Below are positions 24,076-36,142 of a stretch of DNA of 64,000 nt, piece after piece. Origin of the DNA: Argopecten irradians (taxonomy: Eukaryota > Mollusca > Bivalvia > Pectinida > Pectinidae); assembly GCF_041381155.1 (NCBI RefSeq), contig NC_091143.1:33171331-33235330 (forward strand), in the 5' to 3' direction. The notes below the pieces were generated by a model, which saw nothing but the letters and a program-made list of their open reading frames with translations, was not told the origin of the DNA and ran no database searches. A program made the position numbers and the translations under genes. Numbering within the stretch: the first letter of the stretch is position 1; every line of letters begins with the position of its first letter.

Positions 24076-27000
24076 CGACGACAATGGATATGATGATGAT
24101 GATGACGTGTTTGTATCCTGAAAATTATTCCCATTGTTTTATCTTAAATGCCATTTTATAGACATTATATATATTACTACTAGGCTATCGTCCTCCCTAC
24201 CAGTGCGCTGAGGTGGAGAATATAACAAGCCGTTATGAGGTCCTATCTAATTCAAGTGTAACCACAAGATACGGCGCATGTCATATAGATGTTTTACTGA
24301 ACGGTACCAATCACACCATCATGGAATTATCACCTTGTCCGACAGGCTATACGTATGGTCTACAGAAAGACAGAACCTTTGTGACTGAGGTAAGAACTTG
24401 CACTCACAGGTAGCTTGTTACAATCAAATCTTAGCGTAAAGATGTTGATATTTTACGTGTAATCGTAGTAATTTATGTGCTTACACGTAAAGTTATAATA
24501 TCAATGATATGCAGTAAATAAAAAAAATGTGATTATCAATGACATGTTTTGGAGAAAATAGGCAATAACAGGGTATTTCAAACCGTTTGTTTTTCAAATG
24601 TGATTTAGTTTCATGAATTTCACGTTCATAGAAAATCGGAAAAAAATAAATCTATATGAATCTGAACGGAAGTGCAAACAATGTAGTCAGAATGGTCGAA
24701 ATTAGATCGTAACAATTTCGTGATATATGACGAGGTGTTCCTCAAATAAGTCTTTTTACATAGCTAGAAGAAATTTCCATCATGCTTCTCCAAATAAAAG
24801 TGTAGCGTAATGATTAATTCTAGAATTGGTTCATAGTCACATAACGGTAATATGCTATATCTACGGAATTGTTGTGACATGTTTCATATTGTGTGTTGTC
24901 TGTTATTATCTACTGAGTTGTTGTGACATGTTTTAAATTGTGTGTTGTCTGTTTTTATCTACTGAATTATTGGGACATGTTTTATATTGTGTGTTGTCTT
25001 ATTATCTACTGAATTGTTGTGATCTGTTTTATATTGTGTGTTGTCTGTTATTATCTACTGAGTTGTTGTTATCTGTTTTAGATTGTGTGTTTTCTGTTAT
25101 TATCTGTCGAATTGTTGTGACATTTTGTATATTATGTATTTTACACGATAACAGTGGGATCTCGTGTGTGAAGGAGCAGAGAGAGCCGAGGTATCCCAAA
25201 TGTTGATGATGATCGGACAAATGGTCGGGGCCGCTTTTCTTCCCCAGCTGTCTGACAAGTACGGACGGAAGATTGTTTTGGTGACGTCACAGATAGTCCT
25301 GTTTTCTTCAGGGATAGGCGCCGCTCTTTTGCCCACTTTTACTTGCTATGCCATTATGCGTTTTATATGTGGCGTAACACACCAGGTATGTCTTTAATAA
25401 ACAGTTGACAACACGGACAATAGCTTAAAACACGTGGAGTACAATACAACCTGTAAAATATTGAAATTTATTTAAATTATAACGTTGTAGCTACCTACGC
25501 TTTTAACATAACTTTTATTTATTTATTTATTTATTTTATATCATTTTGATTTATGACGTCATAATGACATTTGCGCTAAAATAAAAGTTAATGCTGTTGG
25601 TGGCGAATGTTATCGTTTATGATACTTTTGTTGATTGCGATGTTTGTAATGTTGGTGGCGATGTTCGCAATGTTGGTGGCGATGTTCGTAATGTTGGTTG
25701 CGATGTTTGTGTTGTTGGTGGCGATGTTCGTGTTGGTGGTGGCGATGGTCGTAATGTTGGTGGCGATGTTCGTAATGTTGGTTGCGATGTTCGTAATGTT
25801 GGTTGCGATGTTCGTAATGTTGGTTGCGATGTTTGTGTTATTGATGGCGATGTTCGTGTTGGTGGTGGCGATGGTCGTAATGTTGGTGGCGATGGTCGTA
25901 ATGTTGGTTGCGATGTTCGTAATGTTGGTGGCGATGTTTGTGTTGTTGATGGCGATGTTCGTGTTGGTGGTGGCGATGTTCGTAATGTTGGTGGCGATGT
26001 TCGTAATGTTGGTTGCGATGTTAGTGTTGTTGGTGGCGATGTTAGTGTTGTCGGTGGCGATGTTAGTGTTGGTGGTGGCGATGTTTGTGTTGTTTGTGGC
26101 GATGTTCGTGTTGTTGGTGGCGATGCTGCGATGTTGGTGTCGATGTTTGCTGTTGGTGGCGATGTTCGTGTTGTTGGTTGCGATGTTTGTGTTTTTATGT
26201 TCTTGTTGCAGCTGTTGCTTTAGACGATGCTACTATAGTCTATTTTGTTCCCACAGCTGTCAGTTTGCCATCAATGTTGTCGATGAAGAAAATATTGCTT
26301 TTGTGGGTTTTTGACAAGGATGCTTTACACATGGCGTTGTAGGGCATGGCGATGGCCAGGGCGGTGATGTCTGTGGAGATACTACCGGAAGAGAGTCGAT
26401 ACATGGCGGAAGTCCTCGGATGTACCGTATGGGCACTGGGATTATGTTTGATCGCGCCAGTGGCCTACGTCATGCAAGACTTGTCATGGCGATACCTGTA
26501 CCTTGTCCTCTCCCTGATCAGTATCCACAGCCTACTCGGATTTTGGTCAGTATGCAAGATAGGGATTGGTTTCCTTTTCTTAACCCGTGGACCTTTTGAG
26601 TGACACTGTAACATATTTTATTAAAGGATTTATACTGAATAGCTTTAAAGTTATATGTGCCGTATTTTTCATACCCACGAATCAAGATGAGCTTTTAATA
26701 TGTTATTCAGCACCGAAAATTACCAACTTTTTGAAAATTACAGTGCTTTAAATGCATAGGTTTTAATTTTACATGTACAAATAAGAGCTGAAAATGATTT
26801 TTGGCAGTACAGCCGAAAATCATTTATTTACATCAATAGTGAAGTGAAATGAGTACATACGGTGAAACCATGAAGCCAAATTGTGGTCTACAATTTCATT
26901 ACACATTTTTACAATGTTTTTAGTAATTATAAAGTGACTTCTGCAGGTATGTTTTCATTTAAACATATTTAAGGCATAAAAGCAACAATTTTTCATTACA

Positions 27001-30000
27001 GAATTTCTATGTTATAACTAACGTTTATAAATCATCTGAAGCCATTTGAATGGTTTTTACAGCTTTATTCATCAAACCTTATGGTTTTTAATAAATGATG
27101 AAAAAAATAGCATGTCAAAATTATCGCCCAGTTACGGCACATATAACTTTAATATTAGACATTTGAAGCCGTATCAGTTTGGGTATGCACAGGGTGTTTC
27201 AAAAAACTGTTATAATTTCTTCATGCAAAATCTTAATGACACGGATTAAAACATTATATAAAGTAAGTGATCACACCGTTTGTTGGAATACAATAATTTA
27301 GAGTTAGGATTTAACAATAAAACATCATGACATCATTGATAATATCACTAAAACAATGATACACTGGTTTTTACCAAGGTACATTTGATCATAAAGTCTT
27401 GCATTTGTGTGGTAACATTCATTGTTTTATATTTACACTTGCTAAGCTTTTTCACTATACGCAAATTCTAGCCGAGTTTGTTTACCATAACTGCATGGTA
27501 ACATTGAAGTTTGAGCTTGCAAATAAAAATGTTCTATGCAACGAATGCCACTTTATTAAAGAAACACATGGCTTTGTTGACATTTCGACGCACATTACAT
27601 GTAAATGTACATGTGTAGTTTTTCATAGAATTTTGTAAACAATATATTTTATTAATATATAATACAAACATTTTATTTTAATTAACAATTGTATTTTTTT
27701 TAAAAACGAGAAAAAATATTCCGACGTGCAGTGCATTCAGTTTTGTTCAAAATGATGGATGGCAAATGTAAACATCACATCTGTGTCTGTCTTTGTCCTA
27801 CGATCGAGTCTTTGGAGTGAACGGGCGTGAGGCACTCTGGCAGAGTTCAGATATAAACATATTATCTTGTCCATATTCTTTGAGACTTTAGTAATTTGTA
27901 TTTTAAAACATGCACTGCTAGTAATCCATGTCGCTGCATAATAACGGTCAGATAGTTCACACATGTGAGTACAAATACTTTATGTAATTACGCTATATAT
28001 CAACTTTTACTAAAAATAAACACATATTTAAATATCTGATCTGATATAATAAAATAATGTTGTTATTATTATAAATAAGAATATGCTATTTTTACCTTAG
28101 GACTTTTGACGAATCTGTTCGTTGGCTGCTGGCAAATGGTAAAATAACCGAAGCAAAGAGAATTCTAAGAAAAGCTGCAAAAATGAACAAGGTGAACGAG
28201 GAGGAAATCTTAGAGGTTGTAGATCATGCTGGAGCTATCGCGTTAAAATCAAAGTTATTACAGGGCGATAATCAAACACAGAGCATCAATGGGAAGGAAT
28301 TGACGGGGCATTCCACTGACGTTCTGCCTAAGTACACGGTATGGACACTATTTACAAGACGGAGAATAGCCATCATTACTCTAATCATGACGTACACCTG
28401 GTAAGTCATACAAAAATCACCTCATGTGGATTTCCGTAAATTCTACGTATTTAAAATAATTGCTCAACAGATTATTTACAGTTTAAACCTAACACTATTG
28501 ATTGCTTTGATTGATGGAAGAGCGGGTCGTATTGTGTGTGTATGACAGAAGAGCAGGTCTTACTGTGTGTGTCTGATGGAAGAGCGGTCCATACTGTGTG
28601 TGTCTGATGTAAGAGCGGGCCTTATTGTGTGTGTCTGATTGAAGGGCGGGTCTTACTGTGTGTGTCTGATGGAAGAGCGGGCCTTATTGTGTGTGTATGA
28701 TGGAAGAGCGGGTCTTACTGTGTGTGTCTAATGAAAGAGCGGGCCTTATTGTGTGTGTCTGATGGAAGAGCGGGTCTTACTGTGTGTGTATGATGAAAGA
28801 GTGGGTCTTACTGTGTGTGTCTGATGGAAGAGCGGGTCTTACTGTGTGTCTGATGGAAGAGCGGGCCTTACTGTGTGTGTATGATGGAAGAGCGGGTCTT
28901 ACTGTGTGTGTATGATGGAAGAGCGGGTCTTACTGTGTGTGTCTGATGGAAGAGCGGGTCTTACTCTGTGTCTGATGGAAGAGCGGGTCTTACTGTGTGT
29001 CTGATGGAAGAGCGGTCCTTACTGTGTGTGTCAGATGGAAGAGCGGGTCTTACTGTGTGTTTATGATGGAAGAGCGGGCCTTATTGTGTGTGTATGATGT
29101 AAGAGCGGACCTTACTGTGTGTGTCTGATGGAAGAGCGGGCCTTACTGTGTGTGTCTCATGGAAGAGCGGGCCTTATTGTGTGTGTATGATGGAAGAGCG
29201 GGCCTTATTGTGTGTGTATGATGGAAGAGCGGTCCTTACTGTGTGTGTCTAATGAAAGAGCGGACCTTACTGTGTGTGTCTGATGGAAGAGCGGGCCTTA
29301 TTGTGTGTGTATGATGGAAGAGCGGGCCTTACTGTGTGTGTATGATGGAAGAGCGGTCCTTACAGTGTGTGTCTAATGAAAGAGCGGACCTTAATGTGTG
29401 TGTATGATGGAAGAGCGGGCCTTATTGTGTGTGTATGATGGAAGAGCGGTCCTTACTGTGTGTGTCTAATGAAAGAGCGGACCTTACTGTGTGTGTCTGA
29501 TGGAAGAGCGGGCCTTATTGTGTGTGTATGATGGAAGAGCGGGCCTTACTGTGTGTGTATGATGGAAGAGCGGTCCTTACAGTGTGTGTCTAATGAAAGA
29601 GCGGACCTTAATGTGTGTGTATGATGGAAGAGCGGGCCTTATTGTGTGTGTATGATGGAAGAGCGGTCCTTACTGTGTGTGTCTAATGAAAGAGCGGACC
29701 TTAATGTGTGTGTATGATGGAAGAGCGGACCTTACTGTGTGTGTCTGATGGAAGAGCGGTCCTTACTGTGTGTGTCTGATGGAAGTGCGGGCCTTACTGT
29801 GTGTGTCTAATGGAAGTGCGGGCCTTACTGTGTGTGTATGATGGAAGAGCGGGTCTTACTGTGTGTGTCTAATGAAAGAGCGGACCTTACTGTGTGTGTC
29901 TGATGGAAGAGCGGACCTTACTGTGTGTGTCTGATGGAAGTGCGGGCCTTACTGTGTGTCTGATTGAAGGACGGGTCTTATTGTGTGTGTCTGATTGAAG

Positions 30001-33000
30001 TGCGGGTCTTACTGTGTGTGTCTGATGGAAGTGCGGGCCTTATTGTGTGTGTCTGATTGAAGGGCGGGTCTTACTGTGTGTGTCTGATAGAAGTGCGGGT
30101 CATATTGTGTGTGTCTGATGAAAGAGCGGGTCTTACTGTGTGTGTCTGATGGAAGTGCGGGTCTTATTGTGTGTCTGATTGAAGGGCGGGTCTTACTGTG
30201 TGTATATGATGGAAGAGTGAACCTTTTTGATAATAAATGATCGGACATGTGCTTTTTTTCTCCGTCATTTTTCTAAAGGCTAATTAAACTACTGTAAATC
30301 GTTTTATTGTCGCGGGATACAAACTCAAAGTAACGCGAATTCAAACGTTACGCCAATAATTGTACTAACAAATGTAAATATACTGATAGGCCCTTGGTCG
30401 CGAATATGTTGTAATTCATGATGACGCGAAATACAGTATACGGGAAAATAAAGTGATTTTAGAGTAAAAGTGTCGTTATCCTATCTTGTAGATTGCTATG
30501 TTTCATTTATCGTGAATCTCTTTATACTCTATCCACATTATTATGTTTCTATTGTGACTCAGGCTTGTCAATAGCCTTACGTATTATGGCTTGTCTCTGT
30601 CGTCTGCTTCTCTACCTCTGGATCGTTTCTTGAGTTTCTTTCTTCTTTCCCTTGCGGAATTGCCAGTAGCACTCATCGAATACTTTACATTCAATAGGTA
30701 AGTGGCAAACATTTTACGAAACAATGTTCGTAAACAAATACTTATTTTTTACACATGTCTAAAAGACCTGTTACAGCTATAATTGGATTTTGTCCACGGA
30801 CCGATTGGACAAAACCCAAGTGCATTTTGTAGTACAATAACAGAGAACTAGAAAGATACATTTAATAATTTCAAAAGGCCCCAAAGGCATGTACTTGGGA
30901 TGCTTTAATGTTGCCCTCTCGAGCTGTACACCAGGGTCCCTTTTTTGGTTCAAAACTATATCAAAATAATTGTCAATTAGAGGGCAACATTAAATCATCC
31001 CTAGTACAGACTCCTGGGGCCTTTGGAATTTTTAAATGAAACTGGTCCCAGGTAGAATAAAATAATGACCTCTGATCACGTATACATTTAATTTGTGCTA
31101 ATCATGGTACGCGTAATGTATTTTATATCCAGAATTCAATTAAATTTACCAAGAAATGTTGTTGTCTTCTTTTGAAATGATCCCATTTGATATTATTAAG
31201 TAACTTTTTTTTTAACTTAAGTATATTTTAAAGCAAATGGAAGTAATTTGGATCTTAGCATACCAGAAAATCTCTTTATGTTGGGGGGGGGGGGGGGGTG
31301 CCCGTATCAGGCAGGAAATATAACCTATGACATTGCATCCACATCGTTTGTTCTGTTGCCTCCAGTTTTACTATGAAATTGTCCAGGGTGTAGAGATCGT
31401 AAGTGATCACAACCCTTGGAGTATCGAGAATGCAGTAACGCAAACGTTCAAATAAGATAATTGTACACCAATTAATCTGTTGGGGAGTATATAATATATA
31501 CACATGGGAGTTATTTTATTGATAGCATAGCATAATATAAATAATAAAAAATAATAATAATTAATGATGGTATCAGTCGATTCATTAACTGTTTTATTGG
31601 GATCTATAAGTACTGGTGAATAATGGAACAGCACATATTGTATTACTCTATGTATTTCACATTGGTAGATGGGGCCGGAAGTGGCTTTGTATCATATTCC
31701 ACGCAGTAGCTGCTTTATCTCTCATAGCCGGAACAGTCGCTAATTATCTATCTGATAAGGTTTTTGTGTTAATGTAAAACATTATTTTGTCATTATTATA
31801 CAAAAACCCTTTAAATGTATTGGGCTATAGTGCTACAATCATTCTAAGATGGAATTGATTAATACAAAAGGTCCAAGAACCTTAAACGAAGGATATCTCT
31901 TCTGTGTTTATTGTGAATGTTTCGAAGAAACCACTTCAATGTGAACTCCACGAAAAGTCAAGGGTGACAGCGGTCAAACAAACAAAGTTATGATCATCAT
32001 CCCTCGCCTTATCGGTAATTCGGCCCTGTAGATAGGGCGTTAGTATTAAACCTGCTACCCCGATTGGATGATTGTAAAAGACGACTAAATTTAGGATCTT
32101 ACCTTTTCTCTTCTTCCTAACTGACTTTATTCTTCCTAACGTCTCTCTTGACACCGCCTCACTTTTGGCCTTTTGTGGAGCGCTTGTCCCTGTGAGGTAG
32201 GCTCTGGGTTTTGTCCCCTGGCCGAGACATGTACCAAACTCTATAAAAGTGGTAGTTTCTGTTCCTGCTTAGCACTCAGCATAGTCCGCTAAACCTGCCT
32301 ATATTATTAGGCTTTTTAATTTTTTTTTTTTTTTTGCCTAATATATAGTCTATATATTAGGCAAAAAAAAAAAATTAAAAAAGCCTAATAATATAGGCAG
32401 GTTTAGCGGACTACACTCAGCATACAGGGGGTAGGACGACTGGTTCGCCCGTTGTCACTATAATGTGACCGGGTGGGGTGTGTTGCTTGGTGTCTTCGGC
32501 AGCATGCTTCAGTGATATAGCACTATAAAAAGGTCAACAGTTCCATTATACAAGAAGACACAACACGAACATACCGCAGTCTCCCAAAACACGCACCTCG
32601 CACTTTACACACGCTACACACTGCATACATGAGAGACCGTCCTTACATGACCCTGGCTGTTACTAGTATATACAAATGTAATCAAACAAACAAACAAAGT
32701 ATTCAGGTTTTTATAGGAATAAACAATTACCCATACAAACACATAGCCTTTCTTACAATAAGAAAATAATATGAAGCCATCAATAAGATTGATATTTTGT
32801 CTCTCCATTTTACTAGAATTGAAAAAAAACATCTAGCTCAAGGACGATTCTTTAATTCTAGAAGTCATTTGGAGTACGTGTAAAAGAACCGCTGATAAAT
32901 TTACATACACATGTTTATTTTTCTTTCATGTTAATTGAATAAAACCCGTTTCTAATAATTTCATTGATACATTACATCAATATTTCTTACAATGAGGTAC

Positions 33001-36000
33001 GTCATGTCATAATCCAGTTGCTATTTCATATGAAGAGAAATTGAAAAAAAAAGTTTGATAAATAACAAATGAACATAATTTTCTCAATTTATTCCCTGTC
33101 GTACCTATCAAACTGCAACAAGTGCCATTTTTATAACTGAGTCTTGTTCACAATTTCTTATTTTATCTTTTGATAGAGAAGCCAGGTGCAGAGGTGGCTT
33201 TGATGATCTTCTTCTTTATCGGAAAGCTGAGTATCGCTGGATCCTTTAGCACGATATTCTTATTTACACCGGAGTTATACCCTACAAACCTCAGGTAAAA
33301 AGAAAGAAATAACATTTTCTTCTTAATCCGCTATTATCCTGATTCATTTGAAATACGTCGGTTTTGAGATACAAAAACGACGTTGGTAAGTAGCCGTCGA
33401 TAAGCCCCGCCTTCCGGTGATTATGATGTCATGATGTTTTGGCGTCAGAGCCTCCAGGGGGTAGGATTAATCAAACTCAGTATTTATTATCTTAAAATCA
33501 CTGAATCTTATCAGCCCGATCTGCTTCAGATTTCTATGATGTTGATGAACCAGCGCTCGTTTTCTCTTTCGTGGAATCTGGTTCTACCATTACTGTATTT
33601 TTGTTTATCACATAATCCACCTGATATGCAGTGATTTCGCCAGTGTAATATTTTTGCGTATGGCACTAGTGTAATATGACCTTGAGCGATTTTCATTGCC
33701 TAGAAATTCATTGTGACGTTAGACAGAAACAATTAAATGACGTCAGGAAAAATGACGTGACATCAGGATTAAGAGGAAGGCGGGACAAAATGGCGACCTC
33801 TGCTGGATTTTCGGAATACATTTTGACGTGAAATTGTTTGTTATGTAGGTATCGGTAATGTGATAAAAAGTATCTTAAATTTGTGTTCATTTCATATGAG
33901 ATTTTATCAAAGTCGTCTCGAAGTTTTAATTTTTGCTCGCCAAGGCTCGCTAAAATAAAAACTTCTTAGACTCGTTTCATAAAATCTCATATGAAATGAA
34001 CACTCATGTAAGATCTTATATATATGATATTTCATATTTATCTGTATTTTACATTAATTTGTCAATCGCGTTACATGTAACCGGTGTTACGGCGTTTTAA
34101 GGAATTGCTATTAGAATGAAAATTACTTAATATACGCGGTGGCGCATTTTTTCGGTTTTATATGTAGGTTACTGGTGTTTTCGTGGAGATTTCGTTTCGC
34201 GGTTTTCTGGAGTTCTACTTTACCTTAGTCTGTCTCGTTTTGAATAAAAACATAAACCAAAATGGTTTTAGATTTGTGTGATGATTGATTATACATAATT
34301 TGGTCTGTTGTGTCTGATATTCTTTTCAAGTGACAATTCAGTCTAAGAGAACATTAAAATTTGTACATATATCGAAAAAACCCAGTTCTAATGGATATTA
34401 GATCTGTCGGTTTTACGGTGATATAACAGAAAAGCCCATAGTGGTGAAATGCGTGTAAAATGTTCAAACTCGCTCGCTGTCCGCCATTACACATAGTGGT
34501 CGAACATCATGTATGCCGAACCCTGTCCCTTGCTCGTAGAGAAGTGCAACTTTTGTCTAGAACTGCTTAAATCGCTCTGACAGTAGTATGTTTACTTTAA
34601 TAGGTGAATTTTCTTGTCTAAAATCATTTTGTCACCTTCTCAGTGGTTATGTAGTTAATTTGTTTAACGTGCGTGACTTTGGCTCGGGTATGGGTACAGC
34701 GTACATGTTGTACATGTAGAGAGATCTACCTGCTTAATCGTATTGATCAACAATTTGTAATTACAACGGTATCAATTAAAATACTAAACAATGACATTGA
34801 ATTTGTCAATATTTTATGTTAAATGTTTCATAAGAAATGTAGAATAATACATTTATGCCATTTTTGCTTCTTGATTATATAAAAGATATAGCCTTAGTGA
34901 ATTGTCTCTTTAACACAACAGACGATCAGACCAATTTGGTTAGTTTTACCGTGTTTAGGATTTTAGCTCTAAAGGGCACATATTTGTATCCATTCAGAAA
35001 TGTTGGCATTGGTTTTTCGTCTGCTGCTGGACGAATCGGTGGAATGTTGGCTCCGTTTGCTGGTCCATTGGTAAGAACAGCCAATACATGTTTGTAATTA
35101 ATTGATAAGATTTAACAAATAAGTGGAAACAACAAAATTGACTGAAAAAGAAAAAAAACATAAATTAAAATGATGTTATAATTACTCGCTAAATAAAGTG
35201 ATGGTGTTTTCAGGTTGGTGCATCACCGTCATCTGCTATTCCTAGAAAGCATAATTTGAAAATTCATTCTTTTCTGTGGATCATCCATTATCAAAATTAT
35301 TCGAGATCTCAGTTACGGCTTCTAAATGGCTGACATTGGAGAAATTGTTCCTTCCTTCCCCAATAACTTATAGGATGTCCCATAACTATGCATGCATGTT
35401 TTACAATGGAAAACCCATCTCACAGACTCAATAGTGGTTTATTATTGTTTATATTTACACTGTCTCTTCATGCCTATTAGTTTTAATAATACAATTTCTT
35501 TTAAATAACATTTGAAACAGGAAGTATACAACAACAGAATATTTTATGATGGAGAAATATTAATTATGATGTGGTGGTAAGCTTCTGTGACTAAAAACGA
35601 CTTATCACCACGGTCTAGATATAGAGCTAACTTATTAAGGATAAGTCCCCAAACGCATCACTGTTACCAAGATTTGAGACAAACATGATAAATAACAGCC
35701 ATGCGTTGGAAGTTTAATGCCTCCCGTTTACAAAAATACTGTGTACCATTTCCATTTAAGACTTTCATATCTTTTATGACATACATTGTATGACACAAAT
35801 CAGAAAAGATGATATTTCTATATGATTATAACATATATTTACTTTTGATATTTTATATCCTTAATATCCGCGCGTTTCCTGTCCTACACAACCATAGCTA
35901 TATCATATCGGGGCAATGTTTATTTCCAGGCTGAAAAAGTAAGCTGGGCTCCCGGGGCCATATTCGGTGTCATGTGTGTATCGGTGGCCTTATTATTGCC

Positions 36001-36142
36001 CCTCTTACCGGAACCGACTGGACATGAACTGCCCACCACTGTCGAGGAGCTGGAGCAATGGTATAAACAACACAGCGGAATTAAACGACGTAAACCATTG
36101 AACATAAACAACACAGCGGAATTAAACGACGTAAAACATTGA
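23530..36142 (+). CDS. SLC22-family organic cation/anion transporter (10 exons)
   Basis: Exons 23530-23665, 24184-24389, 25155-25385, 26343-26545, 28101-28400, 30563-30697, 31669-31759, 33179-33294, 34998-35070 and 35930-36142 join in consistent phases into 568 codons (567 residues), close to the usual 550-570 for SLC22. As an MFS plasma-membrane carrier it should move organic ions across the membrane; substrate cannot be told. Hallmarks: N-terminal LDEVWRRLGTWGRYQ; TM1; a large extracellular loop (46-~125) with cysteines 53, 78, 97, 119 and sequons N58, N68, N85, N88; MFS motif LSDKYGRK (147-153); DESVRWLL; WGRKW in the 8-9 loop; PELYPTNLR; and the late EPTGHELPTTVEELE segment. ATG at 23530 was chosen because SLC22 proteins start a few residues before this motif; the frame is open further upstream without another ATG. 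Confidence 0.93.
23735..24100. repeat. (GAT/GAC)n trinucleotide microsatellite in SLC22 intron 1
   Basis: Roughly 360 bp of GAT, GAC and ATGATATGAT-type trinucleotides, with an almost pure (GAT)n tract near 23990-24075. Minus-strand frames of poly-His or poly-Ser are artefacts. Confidence 0.97.
24184..24389 (+). CDS. SLC22 exon 2
   Basis: Residues 46-114, most of the extracellular loop with four sequons and three cysteines. Acceptor ctactag|, donor GACTGAG|gtaaga. Confidence 0.9.
24880..25150. repeat. ~49-bp minisatellite in SLC22 intron 2
   Basis: Five to six copies of a unit containing TTATATTGTGTGTTGTCTGT, TATTATCTACTGA and TTGTTGTGACATG. The last copy ends close to the exon-3 acceptor. 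Confidence 0.88.
25155..25385 (+). CDS. SLC22 exon 3
   Basis: Residues 115-191: WDLVCEG, TM2, the MFS motif DKYGRK, TM3 and the start of TM4 (MRFICGVTHQ). Acceptor ataacag|, donor CACCAG|gtatgt. Confidence 0.93.
25590..26215. repeat. 21-bp minisatellite in SLC22 intron 3
   Basis: About 29 units of a 21-bp repeat around GATGTTCGTAATGTTGGTGG. As 21 is divisible by 3, two frames stay open for over 200 codons (GDVRNVG and MLVAMFV repeats); both are rejected as genes. The array ends about 130 bp upstream of exon 4. Confidence 0.95.
26343..26545 (+). CDS. SLC22 exon 4
   Basis: Residues 192-258 plus two bases: TM4 to TM6, with EILPEESRYMAEVLG and LSWRYLYLVLSL. Acceptor gttgtag|, donor GATTTTG|gtcagt. 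Confidence 0.9.
26546..28100. other. SLC22 intron 4, no recognised element
   Basis: AT-rich intron without a tandem array, unlike introns 1, 2, 3 and 5. Small inverted repeats exist (for example AAAATGATTTTTGGC near 26790). Short open frames at 27046 and 27399 show no domain. Confidence 0.6.
28101..28400 (+). CDS. SLC22 exon 5
   Basis: Residues 259-358: DESVRWLLANGK, the large cytoplasmic loop (AKRILRKAAKMNKVNEEEIL) and the start of TM7. Acceptor taccttag|, donor CACCTG|gtaagt. Confidence 0.93.
28500..30225. repeat. ~31-bp minisatellite in SLC22 intron 5
   Basis: About 55 copies of GATGGAAGAGCGGGCCTTAC followed by TGTGTGTGTCT or TGTGTGTAT variants. Multi-unit blocks repeat (29220-29400 against 29450-29720), showing higher-order duplication. 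Confidence 0.96.
30563..30697 (+). CDS. SLC22 exon 6
   Basis: Residues 359-403: TM7-TM8 with LTYYGLSLSS and ELPVALIEYF. Not visible as a long open frame by itself; found by splice phase and family pattern. Donor TTCAATAG|gtaagt. Confidence 0.87.
30859..31038. mobile_element. Fold-back MITE in SLC22 intron 6
   Basis: Imperfect inverted arms of about 60 bp, sharing CATTTAA, AAAGGCCCC and TTTAATGTTGCCCTCT, around a centre near 30950. No clear target duplication. Confidence 0.75.
31283..31300. repeat. Homopolymer G run
   Basis: About 17 consecutive G in AT-rich intron sequence; could form a G-quadruplex or be an assembly-error hotspot. Confidence 0.85.
31669..31759 (+). CDS. SLC22 exon 7
   Basis: Residues 404-434: RWGRKWLCIIFHAVAA, the second GRK motif and TM9. 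Donor GATAAG|gttttt is weaker than the others. Confidence 0.83.
32030..32690 (+). mobile_element. SINE-like dispersed repeat, interrupted by a fold-back
   Basis: Contains landmarks I recall from bivalve repeats: AAAGACGACTAAATTTAGGA, GGTTTTGTCCCCTGGCC, GTGACCGGGTGGGGTG, CTTCGGCAGCATGCTTCAG, and a tail CCCTGGCTGTTACTA ending in (CAAA)n. The fold-back at 32282-32413 sits inside it, so the host repeat is older. Lies in SLC22 intron 7. The exact 5' end is uncertain. Confidence 0.65.
32273..32422. mobile_element. Fold-back MITE with perfect 9-bp target duplication
   Basis: A near-perfect 132-bp palindrome (32282-32413) opens TAGTCCGCTAAACCTGCC and closes with its complement. It is flanked by CACTCAGCA on both sides (32273-32281, 32414-32422). 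A 9-bp duplication is typical of Mutator-like elements. Its high arm identity suggests recent insertion. Confidence 0.9.
33179..33294 (+). CDS. SLC22 exon 8
   Basis: Residues 435-472: TM10 and the family motif FTPELYPTNLR. The reading frame requires the second of two adjacent AGs (tgatagag|) as acceptor. Confidence 0.85.
33885..34001. mobile_element. Fold-back MITE in SLC22 intron 8
   Basis: A 117-bp palindrome opening GTTCATTTCATATGAGATTT and closing with the complement; centre CTCGCCAAGGCTCGC. No clear target duplication. Confidence 0.8.
34328..34910 (+). mobile_element. ~580-bp MITE copy B
   Basis: Reverse complement of 16955-17526 over its full length with moderate divergence. Ends are GACAATTCAG and GTGAATTGTC; TA follows at the right end but is not obvious on the left. 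Its right end is 87 bp upstream of SLC22 exon 9. Confidence 0.75.
34998..35070 (+). CDS. SLC22 exon 9
   Basis: Residues 473-497: NVGIGFSSAAGRIGGMLAPF, TM11. Begins 87 bp after MITE copy B. Donor CCATTG|gtaaga. Confidence 0.9.
35071..35929. other. SLC22 intron 9, nothing recognised
   Basis: No tandem array, fold-back or coding fragment recognised in this intron. Confidence 0.6.
35930..36142 (+). CDS. SLC22 exon 10 (C-terminal)
   Basis: Residues 498-567 and TGA: TM12, then EPTGHELPTTVEELEQW and a basic tail. The last ~27 codons lie in a 41-bp tandem repeat (see 36061-36315). AATAAA at 36161-36166 is a candidate poly-A signal. Confidence 0.9.
   Translation, partial: AEKVSWAPGAIFGVMCVSVALLLPLLPEPTGHELPTTVEELEQWYKQHSGIKRRKPLNINNTAELNDVKH

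Noticed and set aside
23724-24134. Poly-His and poly-Ser minus-strand frames
   Set aside because: Products of a (GAT/GAC)n microsatellite in SLC22 intron 1.
25591-26314. Open frames of 210 and 235 codons (GDVRNVG and MLVAMFV repeats)
   Set aside because: They are two frames of the same 21-bp intronic minisatellite between SLC22 exons 3 and 4.
31276-31634. Two overlapping 75-codon minus-strand frames in SLC22 intron 6
   Set aside because: They include the G homopolymer and AT-rich intron sequence, with no coding features.
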